Positions 1 through 8,506 of a DNA stretch of 64,000 nt are shown one piece after another. Both the position numbers and the translations under genes were made by a program. The stretch covers positions 124,001-188,000 of the forward strand of contig NZ_JACGZW010000010.1 of NCBI RefSeq assembly GCF_014145675.1, in the 5' to 3' direction. Below the pieces are notes generated by a model. The model was not told where the DNA came from, did not search any database, and saw only the letters and a list, made by a program, of their open reading frames with translations. This DNA is from Amycolatopsis dendrobii. GTDB taxonomy: Bacteria > Actinomycetota > Actinomycetes > Mycobacteriales > Pseudonocardiaceae. How positions within the stretch are numbered: the stretch's first letter is position 1; each line of letters begins with the position of its first letter.

Positions 1-481
1 GGTGCTGATGGACCTGGATCTGCCGCGCTGCGACGGGGCGGCGGCGACCCGGCGGATCGTCGCGGACCTGCCGGGCACGCGGGTCGTCGTGCTGACGACC
101 TATGCGGACAGCGCGTCGATCGTGCGCGCCCTGGACGCGGGCGCGGTCGGCTACGTGACCAAGGCGGCGAACGGCGACGAGATCGGCCGCGCGATCCACG
201 CGGCGGCGGCTGGGCAGACCGTGATGGACCTGTCGGTGCAGCGGACTTTGCTGGCCGCGGCCCGGCGTCCGGCCGCGCCGCCGCAGGACGGGCTGACGGC
301 GCGGGAGGTGGACGTGCTGAAGCTGGTCGCGGCGGGCCGGGGGAACCGGGAGATCGCGCGGGAACTGCAGGTCAGCGAGGCGACGGTGAAGACGCATGTG
401 AACCGGATCTTCGCGAAGACCGGCTGCGGGACCCGGGCGCAGGCGGTGCACTACGCACACCAACACGGCTACGCCGACTGA
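1..481 (+). CDS. NarL/FixJ-family response regulator, 5' end outside the window
   Basis: The frame is already open at the first base and ends in TGA at 479-481. The visible part begins at the phospho-acceptor strand (LMDLDLP, with the Asp expected to be phosphorylated), runs through the rest of a receiver domain (VVVLTTY and GYVTK, with the conserved Thr and Lys), and ends in a LuxR-type helix-turn-helix (LTAREVDVLKLVAAG, then EATVKTHVNRI). It is a DNA-binding output protein of a two-component system. Its histidine kinase is probably upstream, outside the window. Only about the first 50 residues are missing. Confidence 0.9.
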   Translation, partial: VLMDLDLPRCDGAAATRRIVADLPGTRVVVLTTYADSASIVRALDAGAVGYVTKAANGDEIGRAIHAAAAGQTVMDLSVQRTLLAAARRPAAPPQDGLTAREVDVLKLVAAGRGNREIARELQVSEATVKTHVNRIFAKTGCGTRAQAVHYAHQHGYAD

Positions 482-500
482 CCGATGGGCCGGTTCGCCG

Positions 501-543
501 GTCCGTGAGGGAAGCAGGGTCGATGAGGGTTCCCCGCACGGAC
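501..543. terminator. Imperfect hairpin between convergent genes
   Basis: GTCCGTG at 501 pairs with CACGGAC ending at 543, and the inner part (GGGAA against TTCCCC) pairs with mismatches. It lies between the stop of the response regulator (481) and the stop of the P-loop gene (546), where a bidirectional terminator is expected. The right arm, AGGGTTCCCCGCACGGAC, recurs exactly in the hairpin at 55045-55076, so both belong to one repeat family. Confidence 0.6.
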
Positions 544-545
544 GG

Positions 546-1154
546 TCAGCGGGCGAACCAGCCCGCGCGGAAGACCGGAGCGATGCCTGCCACGGCGCGG
601 CGGCACCAGTCCGCGACTGCCTCGCCCGCCTCTGCCGGGCCGAGCGAAGACGTGTCGATCACCGTTGTCGCCCACTCCGGGCCCGGGGTGCGCCCGACCC
701 AGCGGTCCCAGCGCATTTCCGGCCAGGCGTCCGTCGTGACAGCTTCCGGAAGATGACCCGGGTCGTGCGCGTGCGCACGCAGCCACGCCGCGAATGCTTG
801 ATTCGCGGGGCTCGGCTCGCCGCGGCGGGCGAGCCGAGCCAGGTGGGCCTCGTCGCTGAGGTCGAGCAGGCAACCGGCGATGTCGATCCGGTCCGCGCTC
901 GGCGCCGCCAGTGCTTCGCCGACCGGTATCGGATCGCCGGCCAGCAGCAGGTGCCTGTCCTCGGCTTCGAGCGCGATCGCGCGTCGCACCGCGACTTCCA
1001 CTCGCTCCTGCCGCCACGCGACGGTCGGCGCGGCCGGGATCGGGCCGAGCGTGCTCAGTTCGGCGGTCTCGTACGTTTCGCCGAGCAGATGCCGCGCGTG
1101 CAAGCGAGCGGTGGTTTTGCCGACGCAGGACGCGCCCGAGACAACCAGCAACAT
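546..1154 (-). CDS. P-loop nucleoside/nucleotide kinase-like protein
   Basis: A 202-aa protein opening with a Walker A motif, SGASCVGKTT, at residues 6-15, directly after a hydrophobic strand (MLLVV). This is the layout of small adenylate-kinase-like or AAA_18 phosphotransferases. The rest is Asp/Arg-rich (LLDLSDEAHLARL, WDRWVGR) without a motif that fixes the substrate. It is the last gene of a leftward run (LysR, sigma, reductase, kinase), 18 bases after the reductase stop. It could equally be an antibiotic- or sugar-phosphorylating enzyme. Function beyond nucleotide binding is not claimed. Confidence 0.7.
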   Translation of the reverse strand: MLLVVSGASCVGKTTARLHARHLLGETYETAELSTLGPIPAAPTVAWRQERVEVAVRRAIALEAEDRHLLLAGDPIPVGEALAAPSADRIDIAGCLLDLSDEAHLARLARRGEPSPANQAFAAWLRAHAHDPGHLPEAVTTDAWPEMRWDRWVGRTPGPEWATTVIDTSSLGPAEAGEAVADWCRRAVAGIAPVFRAGWFAR

Positions 1155-1172
1155 GGCCCCCGACGCTACGGC

Positions 1173-1748
1173 CTAGCGCCCGGAACCATCCACCGAATTT
1201 TCGCGCACGTACCGCGAAAGCGTCGCCGCGCCAACGCGTTCAGCCGACGTGCATTCCAGATGCGCGAGCCGGGTGCCGTCCGGGAACAGGCGGGTGCCGC
1301 GGCCCAGGACGGTGGGGAAGGTCAGCAGCCGGTATTCGTCGACCAGGTCCGCTGCCATCAGCGTGTGCACGACGCTCAGGCTGCCGGTGACGACGACGTC
1401 GCGCCCTTCCCGTTTCACCGCGTCGACCAGGTCGCCCTCCAGAACCGACGAGTTCTGCCACGCGCTGGTGTCGGCGAGGGTGCTGGTGGCGACCAGCTTG
1501 GGTACGGCGTTCATCCGCCGCGAGAACGGGTCGTCGCGGTGCGGCCACAGACCGGAGAACAGCTCCCAGGTCTTGCGGCCGAGCAGCAGGACCCCGTCGT
1601 CCAGCGTGGCGCCCAGGCGGAATTTGTCGCCCGCCACGGACTCCGGGCCGTGCCGGAACGCCCAGCCGCCGTCCGGGGCGGCCGACGAGCCGTCCGGATC
1701 GGACGAGATGCCGTCGAGGGTGGTGAAGGCGATGACGATGACGCTCAT
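1173..1748 (-). CDS. Dihydrofolate reductase-family (RibD C-terminal domain) protein
   Basis: A 191-aa protein starting MSVIVIAFTTLDGISSDP, the usual opening of the RibD-C/YyaP reductase family. It also has LLLGRKTWELF near residue 58 and a glycine turn VVTGSLSVVHTL followed by TVLGRGTRLFP, which in the family contact NADPH. The physiological substrate is unknown. It lies 68 bases downstream of the ECF sigma gene on the same strand. Two further members of the family occur in this window (34535-35104 and 61097-61699), one also beside an ECF sigma gene. Confidence 0.85.
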   Translation of the reverse strand: MSVIVIAFTTLDGISSDPDGSSAAPDGGWAFRHGPESVAGDKFRLGATLDDGVLLLGRKTWELFSGLWPHRDDPFSRRMNAVPKLVATSTLADTSAWQNSSVLEGDLVDAVKREGRDVVVTGSLSVVHTLMAADLVDEYRLLTFPTVLGRGTRLFPDGTRLAHLECTSAERVGAATLSRYVRENSVDGSGR

Positions 1749-1816
1749 GGCGGAGTTCCCTTCAATCGGTGTCGCCAGTACTTACCGGCGGCGCCGAGCG
1801 AACTCATCGGCGAAAG

Positions 1817-2719
1817 TCAAAAAATCTTCGGCGGCAGGTCGAACGCCTTGAAAACGCGCGGATCGGCGAACACGACGTTGTGCGAAATCCGCCCGCCGGC
1901 CACGGTGAAGACTTGCAGGGTGTGCAACTGCCGGTCGGGGGTGTAGGCGGCGAGCGCGGGCTGCCCGTTGGCGGCGAGGCCGCGGACGCTCCAGCCGGCT
2001 CCGCGCATCTCGAAGACCCGATGCATGAACCGGCCGTAGTCCTCGCTGCCGCGGAACCAGAGCGGCACCGGCGGCATTTCCAGGATCGCGTCGTCGGTGA
2101 GCAGCCGGACGAGCGCCTCGACGTCGGCGGCCTCGAAGGCTCGTGCGTACCGGTCGATCACGGCCTGGGTTTCCGCGTCGTCCGGTTCGGCGATCTCGTC
2201 CATCCCGCCCGCGCCGGCGAGTGCGGCGCGGGCTCGTTGCAGCGCGCTGTTGACCGCCGGAACGGTCGTCTCCAGGTGGGTGGCGACCTCGGCCGCGCTG
2301 AACTCGAGCACCGACCGGAGCACGACGACCGCCCGTTGCCGTGCGGGGAGGACCTGGGTCGCGGCGACCCACGCCAGCCGCAGTCCGGCGCGGGTGTCGG
2401 CGTCGCAGCGGGCGTCCGGGAAGGGTTGCAGCCACGGGATGTCCGTCGCCGGTCGCAGCGGCGCGCCGGGATCGTCGCTGGCGGCGCCGAGACCGGACGG
2501 CAACGGACGCCGGGCCCGGCCCTCCAAAGCGGTCAGGCAGACGTTCGTCGCGATCCGGTACAGCCAGGTCCGGACCGAAGCGCGGGCCGGGTCGTACCGG
2601 TCGCGGGCTTTCCACGCGCGCAGCAGCGTTTCCTGCACCAGATCCTCGGCCTCGTGGAACGAGCCGGCCATCCGGTAGCAGTAAGCGGTCAGTTCGCCGC
2701 GGTGCGGTTCGAAGTCCAC
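1817..2719 (-). CDS. ECF RNA polymerase sigma factor with SnoaL-like C-terminal domain (SigG/TIGR02960 type)
   Basis: A 300-aa protein. Region 2 is at the start (ELTAYCYRMAGS, then EAEDLVQETLLRAW and RTWLYRIATNVCL), followed by PWLQPFPD, a family signature. Region 4 follows (LPARQRAVVVLRSVLEFS, AVNSALQRARA). About 110 C-terminal residues form a SnoaL/NTF2-like domain, which in this group replaces or assists an anti-sigma factor. I chose the GTG at 2719, 7 bases after the LysR stop. The longer open frame upstream to 2911 has no protein-like sequence. Probably co-transcribed with the LysR gene before it and the reductase after it. Confidence 0.88.
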   Translation of the reverse strand: MDFEPHRGELTAYCYRMAGSFHEAEDLVQETLLRAWKARDRYDPARASVRTWLYRIATNVCLTALEGRARRPLPSGLGAASDDPGAPLRPATDIPWLQPFPDARCDADTRAGLRLAWVAATQVLPARQRAVVVLRSVLEFSAAEVATHLETTVPAVNSALQRARAALAGAGGMDEIAEPDDAETQAVIDRYARAFEAADVEALVRLLTDDAILEMPPVPLWFRGSEDYGRFMHRVFEMRGAGWSVRGLAANGQPALAAYTPDRQLHTLQVFTVAGGRISHNVVFADPRVFKAFDLPPKIF

Positions 2720-2726
2720 CGCGCCA

Positions 2727-3605
2727 TCATCCGGCACGCGCGACGCTGAGGAAACGGTCGACCACCGGGTTGTTCTCGTGGTCGGTGCGCGAGATCGCCG
2801 AGACGGTCGAGACCGCGCCCGCATCGGCGAGGGCGAGATAGCGAAGTCCGGGCAACTGCAAGGCGCGCAAGGCGTTCGGCACGATGGCGATGCCGGTGTC
2901 GGCGGCGACAAGGCCGAGCATGGTCGGGAACTGGACCGCCTCCTGGACCACGCGCATCCGGAATCCGGACCGCAGGCACAGCGTCTCGATGTGGTCGTGC
3001 AACCGCGAGACGCGCGTCCGCGGGAAGGCGAGGAACGGCTCGTCGGCCAGCTCCGCCATCTCGACGGTTTCCTTGTCCGCCAACGGATGCGTCTCGGACA
3101 CGGCCACGATCAGCCGTTCCCGGCCCAGCGGGTGCACGGTGAGTCCGGGCGCATCGCCGACCTCGCGGGCGATGCCGACGTCGAGCTGACCGTCGCCGAG
3201 CGCGGCGATCTGCGCGTCGGTGGTCGATTCGGTCAGTTCGAATCGGACATCCGGCCATTGCCGCCGCATTTCCAGCACGGTGGCGGGCACGATTTCCAGC
3301 GCGGCCGAGCTGACGAACCCGATCCGCAGCAGCCCGAGTTCGCCGCGTGCGGCGTGCGCGACCGCGGTGAGGGCGTGCTGGCTGCCCGCGAGCACGCGGC
3401 GGCCCTCGGTCAGCAGCACGCGACCTGGTTCGGTCAGCTCGACGCTTCGGGTCGTCCGCAGGAGCAGCCGCACGGACAGTTCCTTCTCCAGCTTCGCGAT
3501 CTGCTGGCTGAGCGCGGGCTGAGCGAGGTGCAGCCGTTCGGCGGCGCGGCGGAAGCTGCGTTCCTCGGCGACCGCGACGAAGTAGCGAAGCTGGCGGAGT
3601 TCCAC
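2727..3605 (-). CDS. LysR-family transcriptional regulator
   Basis: A 292-aa protein with a GTG start. The N-terminal winged helix (MELRQLRYFVAVAEERSF, then LAQPALSQQIAKLEKEL) is standard LysR, followed by a periplasmic-binding-like effector domain (LRIGFVSSAALEIVP, GQLDVGIAR, VAADTGIAIVPNAL). It is transcribed away from the aldehyde dehydrogenase operon with 112 bases between the two starts. A perfect inverted repeat with the LysR-type T-N11-A pattern lies just upstream of its start codon. The usual inference is that it senses the operon's substrate, activates the operon and represses itself. Confidence 0.92.
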   Translation of the reverse strand: MELRQLRYFVAVAEERSFRRAAERLHLAQPALSQQIAKLEKELSVRLLLRTTRSVELTEPGRVLLTEGRRVLAGSQHALTAVAHAARGELGLLRIGFVSSAALEIVPATVLEMRRQWPDVRFELTESTTDAQIAALGDGQLDVGIAREVGDAPGLTVHPLGRERLIVAVSETHPLADKETVEMAELADEPFLAFPRTRVSRLHDHIETLCLRSGFRMRVVQEAVQFPTMLGLVAADTGIAIVPNALRALQLPGLRYLALADAGAVSTVSAISRTDHENNPVVDRFLSVARAG

Positions 3606-3609
3606 GCCG

Positions 3610-3630
3610 CTGATAATGGTTCCTTATCAG
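3610..3630. promoter_or_regulatory. LysR-type operator (CTGATAA-N7-TTATCAG)
   Basis: CTGATAA at 3610-3616 and TTATCAG at 3624-3630 are perfect inverted repeats around 7 bases. Inside them T3614 and A3626 give the classical T-N11-A spacing. The site is 5 bases upstream of the LysR start codon and about 90 bases upstream of the aldehyde dehydrogenase start, a normal place for an autoregulatory LysR box in a divergent promoter. AT-rich sequence is otherwise rare here. Confidence 0.7.
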
Positions 3631-3717
3631 CGCGTAGGCAATAGATACTTCACTCTGTGTTCCGCGCGACTTAGCGTCATGGACGACAAGCACCGTCGCG
3701 AACGTCGAGGAGCACCC

Positions 3718-5178
3718 GTGGATCACGCATTGTCGTTGCAGCACTTCGTAGCGGGACGGTGGGTTCCCGGCGACGGACCGGTCGCGCGGAGTACCGACCC
3801 GGCGGATCCCGCGCAGATCGTGGCCGAGTACCGGACGGCCGGGCCGGAACTGCTGGACGAGGCGGTGCGCGCGGCGGTGGCGGCGCAGCCGGAATGGGAT
3901 CGCCAGGGCGTCATCGCGCGCGGCCTCGTGCTGCGGCGGGCCGCGGAACTGCTGGCCCAGCGCGCCGAATCGGTGGCCGCGTTGATGACCCGGGAACAGG
4001 GCAAGACGCTGGCGGAGTCGCGCGGCGAGGTGGCCGCCTCGGTCGAGACGCTGCACTACCACGCGGGCCGGGCGCGCAGCGCCGACGGCGTGCTCTACCC
4101 GTCCGGCAACCCGGACGAGGTGGTGCGGACCGTGCGCCGTCCGCTGGGTGTCGTCGGCGTGATCACGCCGTGGAACTTCCCGGTGCAGATCCCGGCGTGG
4201 AAGCTCGCGCCCGCGCTGCTGTGGGGCAACTCCGTGGTGTGGAAGCCGGCGAGCGACACGGTCGCGCTGGCGGTGGCGTTCGCCGAGATCCTGATCGAGG
4301 CCGGGGTTCCGGACGGCGTGCTCAACCTGCTGCTCGCGCCCGGATCGCTGGGCGCCGAGCTGGTGGAACGGCCGGAGCTGTCCGGTGTCACGTTCACCGG
4401 ATCGGTGCCGGTCGGCCGCGCGATCCAGGCCGCTGTCGTGCCGCGCGGCGCGAAGGTGCAGCTCGAACTCGGCGGGCACAGCGCGGCGATCGTCCTGCCC
4501 GACGCCGACCCGGCCCAGGCCGCCGCCGCGCTGGTCACCGCGTCGATGAGCGGGACCGGGCAGAAGTGCACGGCCGCTCGCCGGATCATCGCGGTCGGCG
4601 ACGCCGGCGACCGCCTGGTCGCCGAGCTGTCCGCCCGGGTCAAGGGCCTCGTCGTCGGAGCCGGGACGGCGCCGGGAGTCGAGATCGGACCGTTGGTGTC
4701 CGCTCGGGCGGCGGAGGAGGTCGAGGGCGCGATCCAGCAGGCGGTCGACGAGGGAGCGACTGTGCTGGCCCGCGCGGACTGCCCGGAGGGCGGTGCGTTC
4801 GTCGCGCCGACGCTGCTGGCCGGGACGCCCGAGCTGACGATCAGCCAGGAGGAGGTGTTCGGCCCGGTCGCCACCGTGCTGCGCGCCGCCGACCTGGACG
4901 AGGCGATCCGGCTCGCGAACGGCACCCGGTTCGGGCTCACCGCGGCGGTGTTCACCGACGACGAGCGCGCGGTGCGGCAGTGCCTGCGCGACCTGGACGC
5001 GGGCATCGTGAAGGTCAACGCGCCGAACACCGGGTCCGAGGTGCACGCGCCGTTCGGCGGTCTCAAGGATTCGTCGTTCCCCGCGCCGCGCGAGCAGAAC
5101 GGGGAATCCGCCGCGGAGTTCTTCACCTGGACCAAAACCGCGTACCTGCGGACGTCCGCGCCCCGGGAACAATCGTGA
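3718..5178 (+). CDS. NAD(P)-dependent aldehyde dehydrogenase
   Basis: A 486-aa protein of normal length for the family. It oxidises an aldehyde to the acid using NAD(P). Visible landmarks are TPWNFPVQIPAWKLAPAL (cofactor site and Asn), LELGGHSAAIV (general-base Glu), SGTGQKCTAARR (catalytic Cys in GQKC) and EEVFGPV. The GTG at 3718 was chosen because GAGGAG lies 4-9 bases before it and the protein aligns from there; the open frame back to 3616 runs through the promoter. First gene of a six-gene operon, sharing GTGA with the next gene. Semialdehyde or betaine-aldehyde-type substrates are possible. Confidence 0.92.
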   Translation: MDHALSLQHFVAGRWVPGDGPVARSTDPADPAQIVAEYRTAGPELLDEAVRAAVAAQPEWDRQGVIARGLVLRRAAELLAQRAESVAALMTREQGKTLAESRGEVAASVETLHYHAGRARSADGVLYPSGNPDEVVRTVRRPLGVVGVITPWNFPVQIPAWKLAPALLWGNSVVWKPASDTVALAVAFAEILIEAGVPDGVLNLLLAPGSLGAELVERPELSGVTFTGSVPVGRAIQAAVVPRGAKVQLELGGHSAAIVLPDADPAQAAAALVTASMSGTGQKCTAARRIIAVGDAGDRLVAELSARVKGLVVGAGTAPGVEIGPLVSARAAEEVEGAIQQAVDEGATVLARADCPEGGAFVAPTLLAGTPELTISQEEVFGPVATVLRAADLDEAIRLANGTRFGLTAAVFTDDERAVRQCLRDLDAGIVKVNAPNTGSEVHAPFGGLKDSSFPAPREQNGESAAEFFTWTKTAYLRTSAPREQS

Positions 5179-6827
5179 CCCGGCCCGCGGACACCGCGCT
5201 CGCCCCGGCGGAGCTGGGCGCTTCCCGCTACACCCGGCACAGCTTCGCGCGGTCGTTCCTCCGCCAGGCGGCGCGGGAACGCTGGGCAGTGTCTCGCACC
5301 CGGTGGGAGTTCGACGACAGCGGCCACGGCGAGGCCGTCTACCGGATCGACGCGGATGGCACGCTGCTGCACTTCGCGGTGTTTTCCACCGTACTGCGGG
5401 AAAACGAGCGCACCGACCGCGTGATCGCGAAACGCTGGGATGTCACCGCTGCCTTGGTGGAAGGCCCAGTTCCGGACACTCGGATGGCAGAGCTGCGTCG
5501 TGAAGTACCACGGCAGGAGGCTGGCCGCGCAGACGCTGCGACGCTGGTGTGGACTCGGGCGAACCGCAGCGAGCGGTTCTTCGACTACGTGGTGGCGCAA
5601 CTGGCTGCCGGTGAAGAGCCAGATTGCGCCACGATGGGCGACGCCTGCTACATCCTGCGCAGCACAGCCTTCTACAGCAACGGAAAGTTCGGTCTCGCCG
5701 ACTTCGACCGGCTGGCCGGAATCCCGCCGTTGCAGGTGCCCTACCGTGCGCAGATGCTGGCCGCGTGGCTGCTGCGCGAGTTCAGCTACGACCTGGTCGA
5801 GCATTGCGCCGCTCGCCGAAACCCGTCCGCGGCACAGCTTTCCGGCGATTGGCGGCGGTACCTCGGCCTCGGCAACGCGACCGGGCTCGGCATGGTCCCG
5901 TTCGTGGTGAACCATCCGCACATCCTCGACGCCTGGTGCTCGGCTCGGGAACTCCCGCTGGCCCATGCCCTCGACGCCGAGGCGGACGCCGGTTCGGTCC
6001 GGCGGGCGAGCGAACTGCTCGATCGCGCGCGCCGGTACTTCCGCGAACGGGACACCCTGGCGACCGCGCCGTACCTGACCGGTCCCGAACTGGCCGGACG
6101 ACTCGACGGAATCGCTTCGCTGCTCAGCGAATTCCCGGCGGGCGGTTTCCGGTGGCGGGACCTCGACGGCCGAGCCGCGGAGTTCGGCGCCGAGGCCCGA
6201 GCCGTGCTGCACACCGTCCTGGTCGAACTGGACGACTCGCTCGACGCGGAGATCGAACGCCTGCTGACGTGCGACCAGCGCCGGCGAGTCGACCTCGCCC
6301 AGACCTGCGGTCAGCTGCGCGACCTGCTTGCCCGCCGCTACGACTGGACCCGCGAGTTCGACTTCACCGACCCCGGTGAACAGGCGAGGTTCTGGTTCTC
6401 CGCGGAGGACAACGAGGAACCCCGGCGCGGCAACCGCGGTCAGGACCCGGGCGAATCGATGGAGCACCCGATCGGCATCGCCCGCGCCGTGCACGCCCTC
6501 CGGCACGATCTGGCGGCCGCCGGCGCGGGCCGTTCGGTGGCCGAGTTCCTGCTCGAATTCCCGTGGCACCGCGGCATCGTCGCGCGCGTGCAGTCCGTCG
6601 CCGGGCTCCGCTACGGCGAGGTCCGCGCGAACCTGCTCGCCGACGATTTCCTTCCGCTGCACCTGCAGCGATTCCAGCTCGCCCTCTACGGCATGGAGAA
6701 CTACAGCCCGCAGTCGACCGACTGGTTGCGCGTCACGCTGTTCTCCGGCGCGCCCCGGGCGCACGACGTCCAGTCCGGAGCGGACGACGACTGGCTGTTC
6801 ACCCGCAAGCCCGGAAAGGAGTCCTGA
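5175..6827 (+). CDS. Uncharacterised 550-aa protein of the dipeptidase operon
   Basis: I do not recognise the family. The GTG at 5175 overlaps the previous stop by four bases and the frame is in phase to 6827, so translation is probably coupled. The protein is soluble-looking, rich in Arg, Asp and aromatic residues, without a signal peptide or membrane helix. Distinctive stretches are YRIDADGTLLHFAVFST, MGDACYILRSTAFYSNG, a glycine-rich GLGNATGLGMVPFVVNHPH (about residues 234-252), and AEFLLEFPWHRGIV near the C-terminus. The conserved-looking His, Asp and Cys residues would suit an enzyme. It must act with the flanking dehydrogenase and dipeptidase-like enzyme. No reaction is claimed. Confidence 0.8.
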   Translation: MTRPADTALAPAELGASRYTRHSFARSFLRQAARERWAVSRTRWEFDDSGHGEAVYRIDADGTLLHFAVFSTVLRENERTDRVIAKRWDVTAALVEGPVPDTRMAELRREVPRQEAGRADAATLVWTRANRSERFFDYVVAQLAAGEEPDCATMGDACYILRSTAFYSNGKFGLADFDRLAGIPPLQVPYRAQMLAAWLLREFSYDLVEHCAARRNPSAAQLSGDWRRYLGLGNATGLGMVPFVVNHPHILDAWCSARELPLAHALDAEADAGSVRRASELLDRARRYFRERDTLATAPYLTGPELAGRLDGIASLLSEFPAGGFRWRDLDGRAAEFGAEARAVLHTVLVELDDSLDAEIERLLTCDQRRRVDLAQTCGQLRDLLARRYDWTREFDFTDPGEQARFWFSAEDNEEPRRGNRGQDPGESMEHPIGIARAVHALRHDLAAAGAGRSVAEFLLEFPWHRGIVARVQSVAGLRYGEVRANLLADDFLPLHLQRFQLALYGMENYSPQSTDWLRVTLFSGAPRAHDVQSGADDDWLFTRKPGKES

Positions 6828-7817
6828 GTGGACCCCCTGGAGCACGGCGACCTCACTGTCGTCGACGGACTGCAGATCAACAACTGGGACCGCAAAGTCC
6901 TGGAGGAACTGAAAGCGGGCGGCGTCACCGGCGTGAACGCGACGTGCGCGGTCTGGGAAGGCCCGCAGGAAACGCTGCGCGCGGTCGCGGACTGGTACGA
7001 ACTCGCGCGGGACAACGCCGATCTGGTCGTCCTCGCCGAGAACGCCGACGACATCCGGCAGGCGAAGCGCGACGGCAGGCTCGCCGTGCTGCTCGGCTTC
7101 CAGAACACCTCGCCGTTCGGCGACGACTACCGGATGGTCGAGGTCTTCCGCCGGCTCGGCGTGCGGATCGCACAGCTGACCTACAACATCCAGAACCTCG
7201 TCGGCGGGGCCTGCTACGACGAGCACGATTCCGGGCTCACCGCGTACGGCCGGTTCATCGTCGCGGAGATGAACCGCGTCGGAATGCTGGTCGATCTGTC
7301 GCACGTCGGCAACCGCACGAGCCGCGACGCGATCGACGCCTCGGCCGGACCGGTCGCGATCACGCACGCGAACCCGCTGTCCTTCGCGGATTCGCCGCGC
7401 AACAAGCCGGACGACGTCGTCGACGCCCTCGCCGCGCGCGGCGGAGTGCTCGGCTGTTGCTTGTACCCCAACGTGATCGGCGGCGAGAAGACGACCCGGC
7501 GGCAGTTCTGCGAGATGGTCGCGGGACTGGTCGAGCGGATCGGACCGGACCACGTCGCGCTCGGCAGCGACTGCACGCGGAACTGGTCGCAGGACTACGT
7601 CGCCTGGCTGCGCAACGGCCGGTGGCGGCCCGCGTCCGCGGTCCCGGTGGAACCGCAGTGGCCGGTGTGGCCCACCTGGTTCGGCGGACCGGCCGATTTC
7701 CCGGTCCTCACCGAAGGATTGCTGGAAGCGGGCCTGGACGAAACCGTCGTGGCGCAGGTGCTGGGCGGCAACTGGCTCCGGCTGTTCGACACGGTGTTCC
7801 CCGGGGCCGGGCAATGA
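6828..7817 (+). CDS. Variant M19 membrane-dipeptidase-family hydrolase (PA5396-like)
   Basis: A 329-aa protein with GTG start one base after the previous stop and AAAGGAG before it. The fold is M19 (renal dipeptidase): GVRIAQLTYNIQNL, GRFIVAEMNRVGMLVDLSHVG and VAITHANPLSF, which keep the two metal-binding histidines (H159, H180). The usual His-x-Asp after the N-terminal Asp-Gly is replaced by DGLQINNW (13-20), and the bridging Glu region reads GFQN (90-93). From memory, the dipeptidase beside the dimethylglycine genes of Pseudomonas (PA5396) shares these features. It likely hydrolyses an amide or small N-containing substrate in the cytoplasm rather than general dipeptides. Confidence 0.85.
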   Translation: MDPLEHGDLTVVDGLQINNWDRKVLEELKAGGVTGVNATCAVWEGPQETLRAVADWYELARDNADLVVLAENADDIRQAKRDGRLAVLLGFQNTSPFGDDYRMVEVFRRLGVRIAQLTYNIQNLVGGACYDEHDSGLTAYGRFIVAEMNRVGMLVDLSHVGNRTSRDAIDASAGPVAITHANPLSFADSPRNKPDDVVDALAARGGVLGCCLYPNVIGGEKTTRRQFCEMVAGLVERIGPDHVALGSDCTRNWSQDYVAWLRNGRWRPASAVPVEPQWPVWPTWFGGPADFPVLTEGLLEAGLDETVVAQVLGGNWLRLFDTVFPGAGQ

Positions 7818-8506
7818 CCGCGGCGAGGGCCGAGCGCGTCTCGGCGGCCGAAACGGTGCGGACCCGGGTGTCCGTGCGGGAAATCCACGAGGTCTCCCTG
7901 CGTGCCTTGCGGGCCTCGGGACTGAGCAGCGGCGAGGCGGAATACCTGGCCGAAGTCATCGCGACCGCCGAAGTCCACGAGGGCGCCGGGCTCGACGCCT
8001 TGGCCGCCGAGACGACCCGGATCCCGGCCGGACGGGTCGGCCTCCGGCTGGAACATTGCGACGGCTACGCCGTGGCGCACGACCCGGCTTCGCGCGGTCC
8101 GCTGCAGGCATTCGTGCCTGCGTGCGAAACGGCCGCCGTGGTGGGCACGTTGGTCGTGCCGGGAATGGCCGGCAGTCCGGTGCTGGATTGGGCTGCGGTG
8201 GACATCGCGGAACGGTCTGGCCGGATACTGTCCCTTTCCGACGGTGGCGAAAGGACGGTCGGCACGCCTGACGGGGACCTGCTGAGGCTGCCCGCCATCG
8301 CTGAACCGCGCCCGCCGGTCGCGGGATTGGTGATCCGTCCGCTGTCCGAGGTTCCGGACGGTCAGGTGATTTCCACTGCGGCGGAACGGAAACAGCGGCA
8401 TCGCGAAGCGGTCACCCATGGCGTGTCCGTAGAAACTCCACTGTGGACTCTCGCGTATTCGATCGCGCGCGGGTTCCTGATTCCGGACCACCGGGAGGGC
8501 CGATGA
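7814..8506 (+). CDS. Uncharacterised protein with Ldh2/DUF3726-like N-terminus
   Basis: A 230-aa protein whose ATG overlaps the dipeptidase stop (ATGA). Residues about 18-60 (VSVREIHEVSLRALRASGL, then GEAEYLAEVIATAEVHEGAG) resemble the N-terminal helix of malate/L-lactate dehydrogenases of the Ldh_2 fold and of DUF3726 proteins. The rest, with VVGTLVVPGMAGSPVLDWA and a long charged tail, has no NAD-site motif I recognise. It may be a partner subunit for the 550-aa protein or a reduced oxidoreductase. Membership of the operon is well supported; function is not. Confidence 0.72.
   Translation: MTAARAERVSAAETVRTRVSVREIHEVSLRALRASGLSSGEAEYLAEVIATAEVHEGAGLDALAAETTRIPAGRVGLRLEHCDGYAVAHDPASRGPLQAFVPACETAAVVGTLVVPGMAGSPVLDWAAVDIAERSGRILSLSDGGERTVGTPDGDLLRLPAIAEPRPPVAGLVIRPLSEVPDGQVISTAAERKQRHREAVTHGVSVETPLWTLAYSIARGFLIPDHREGR

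Noticed and set aside
753..1946. Long plus-strand open frame of 397 codons
   Set aside because: It is antisense to the kinase and RibD-C genes; no family features, no ribosome site, Arg/Gly-rich composition typical of a GC-driven shadow.
2689..5172. Minus-strand open frame of 827 codons
   Set aside because: Covers the antisense of the dehydrogenase and an out-of-frame reading of the LysR gene; composition is shadow-like.
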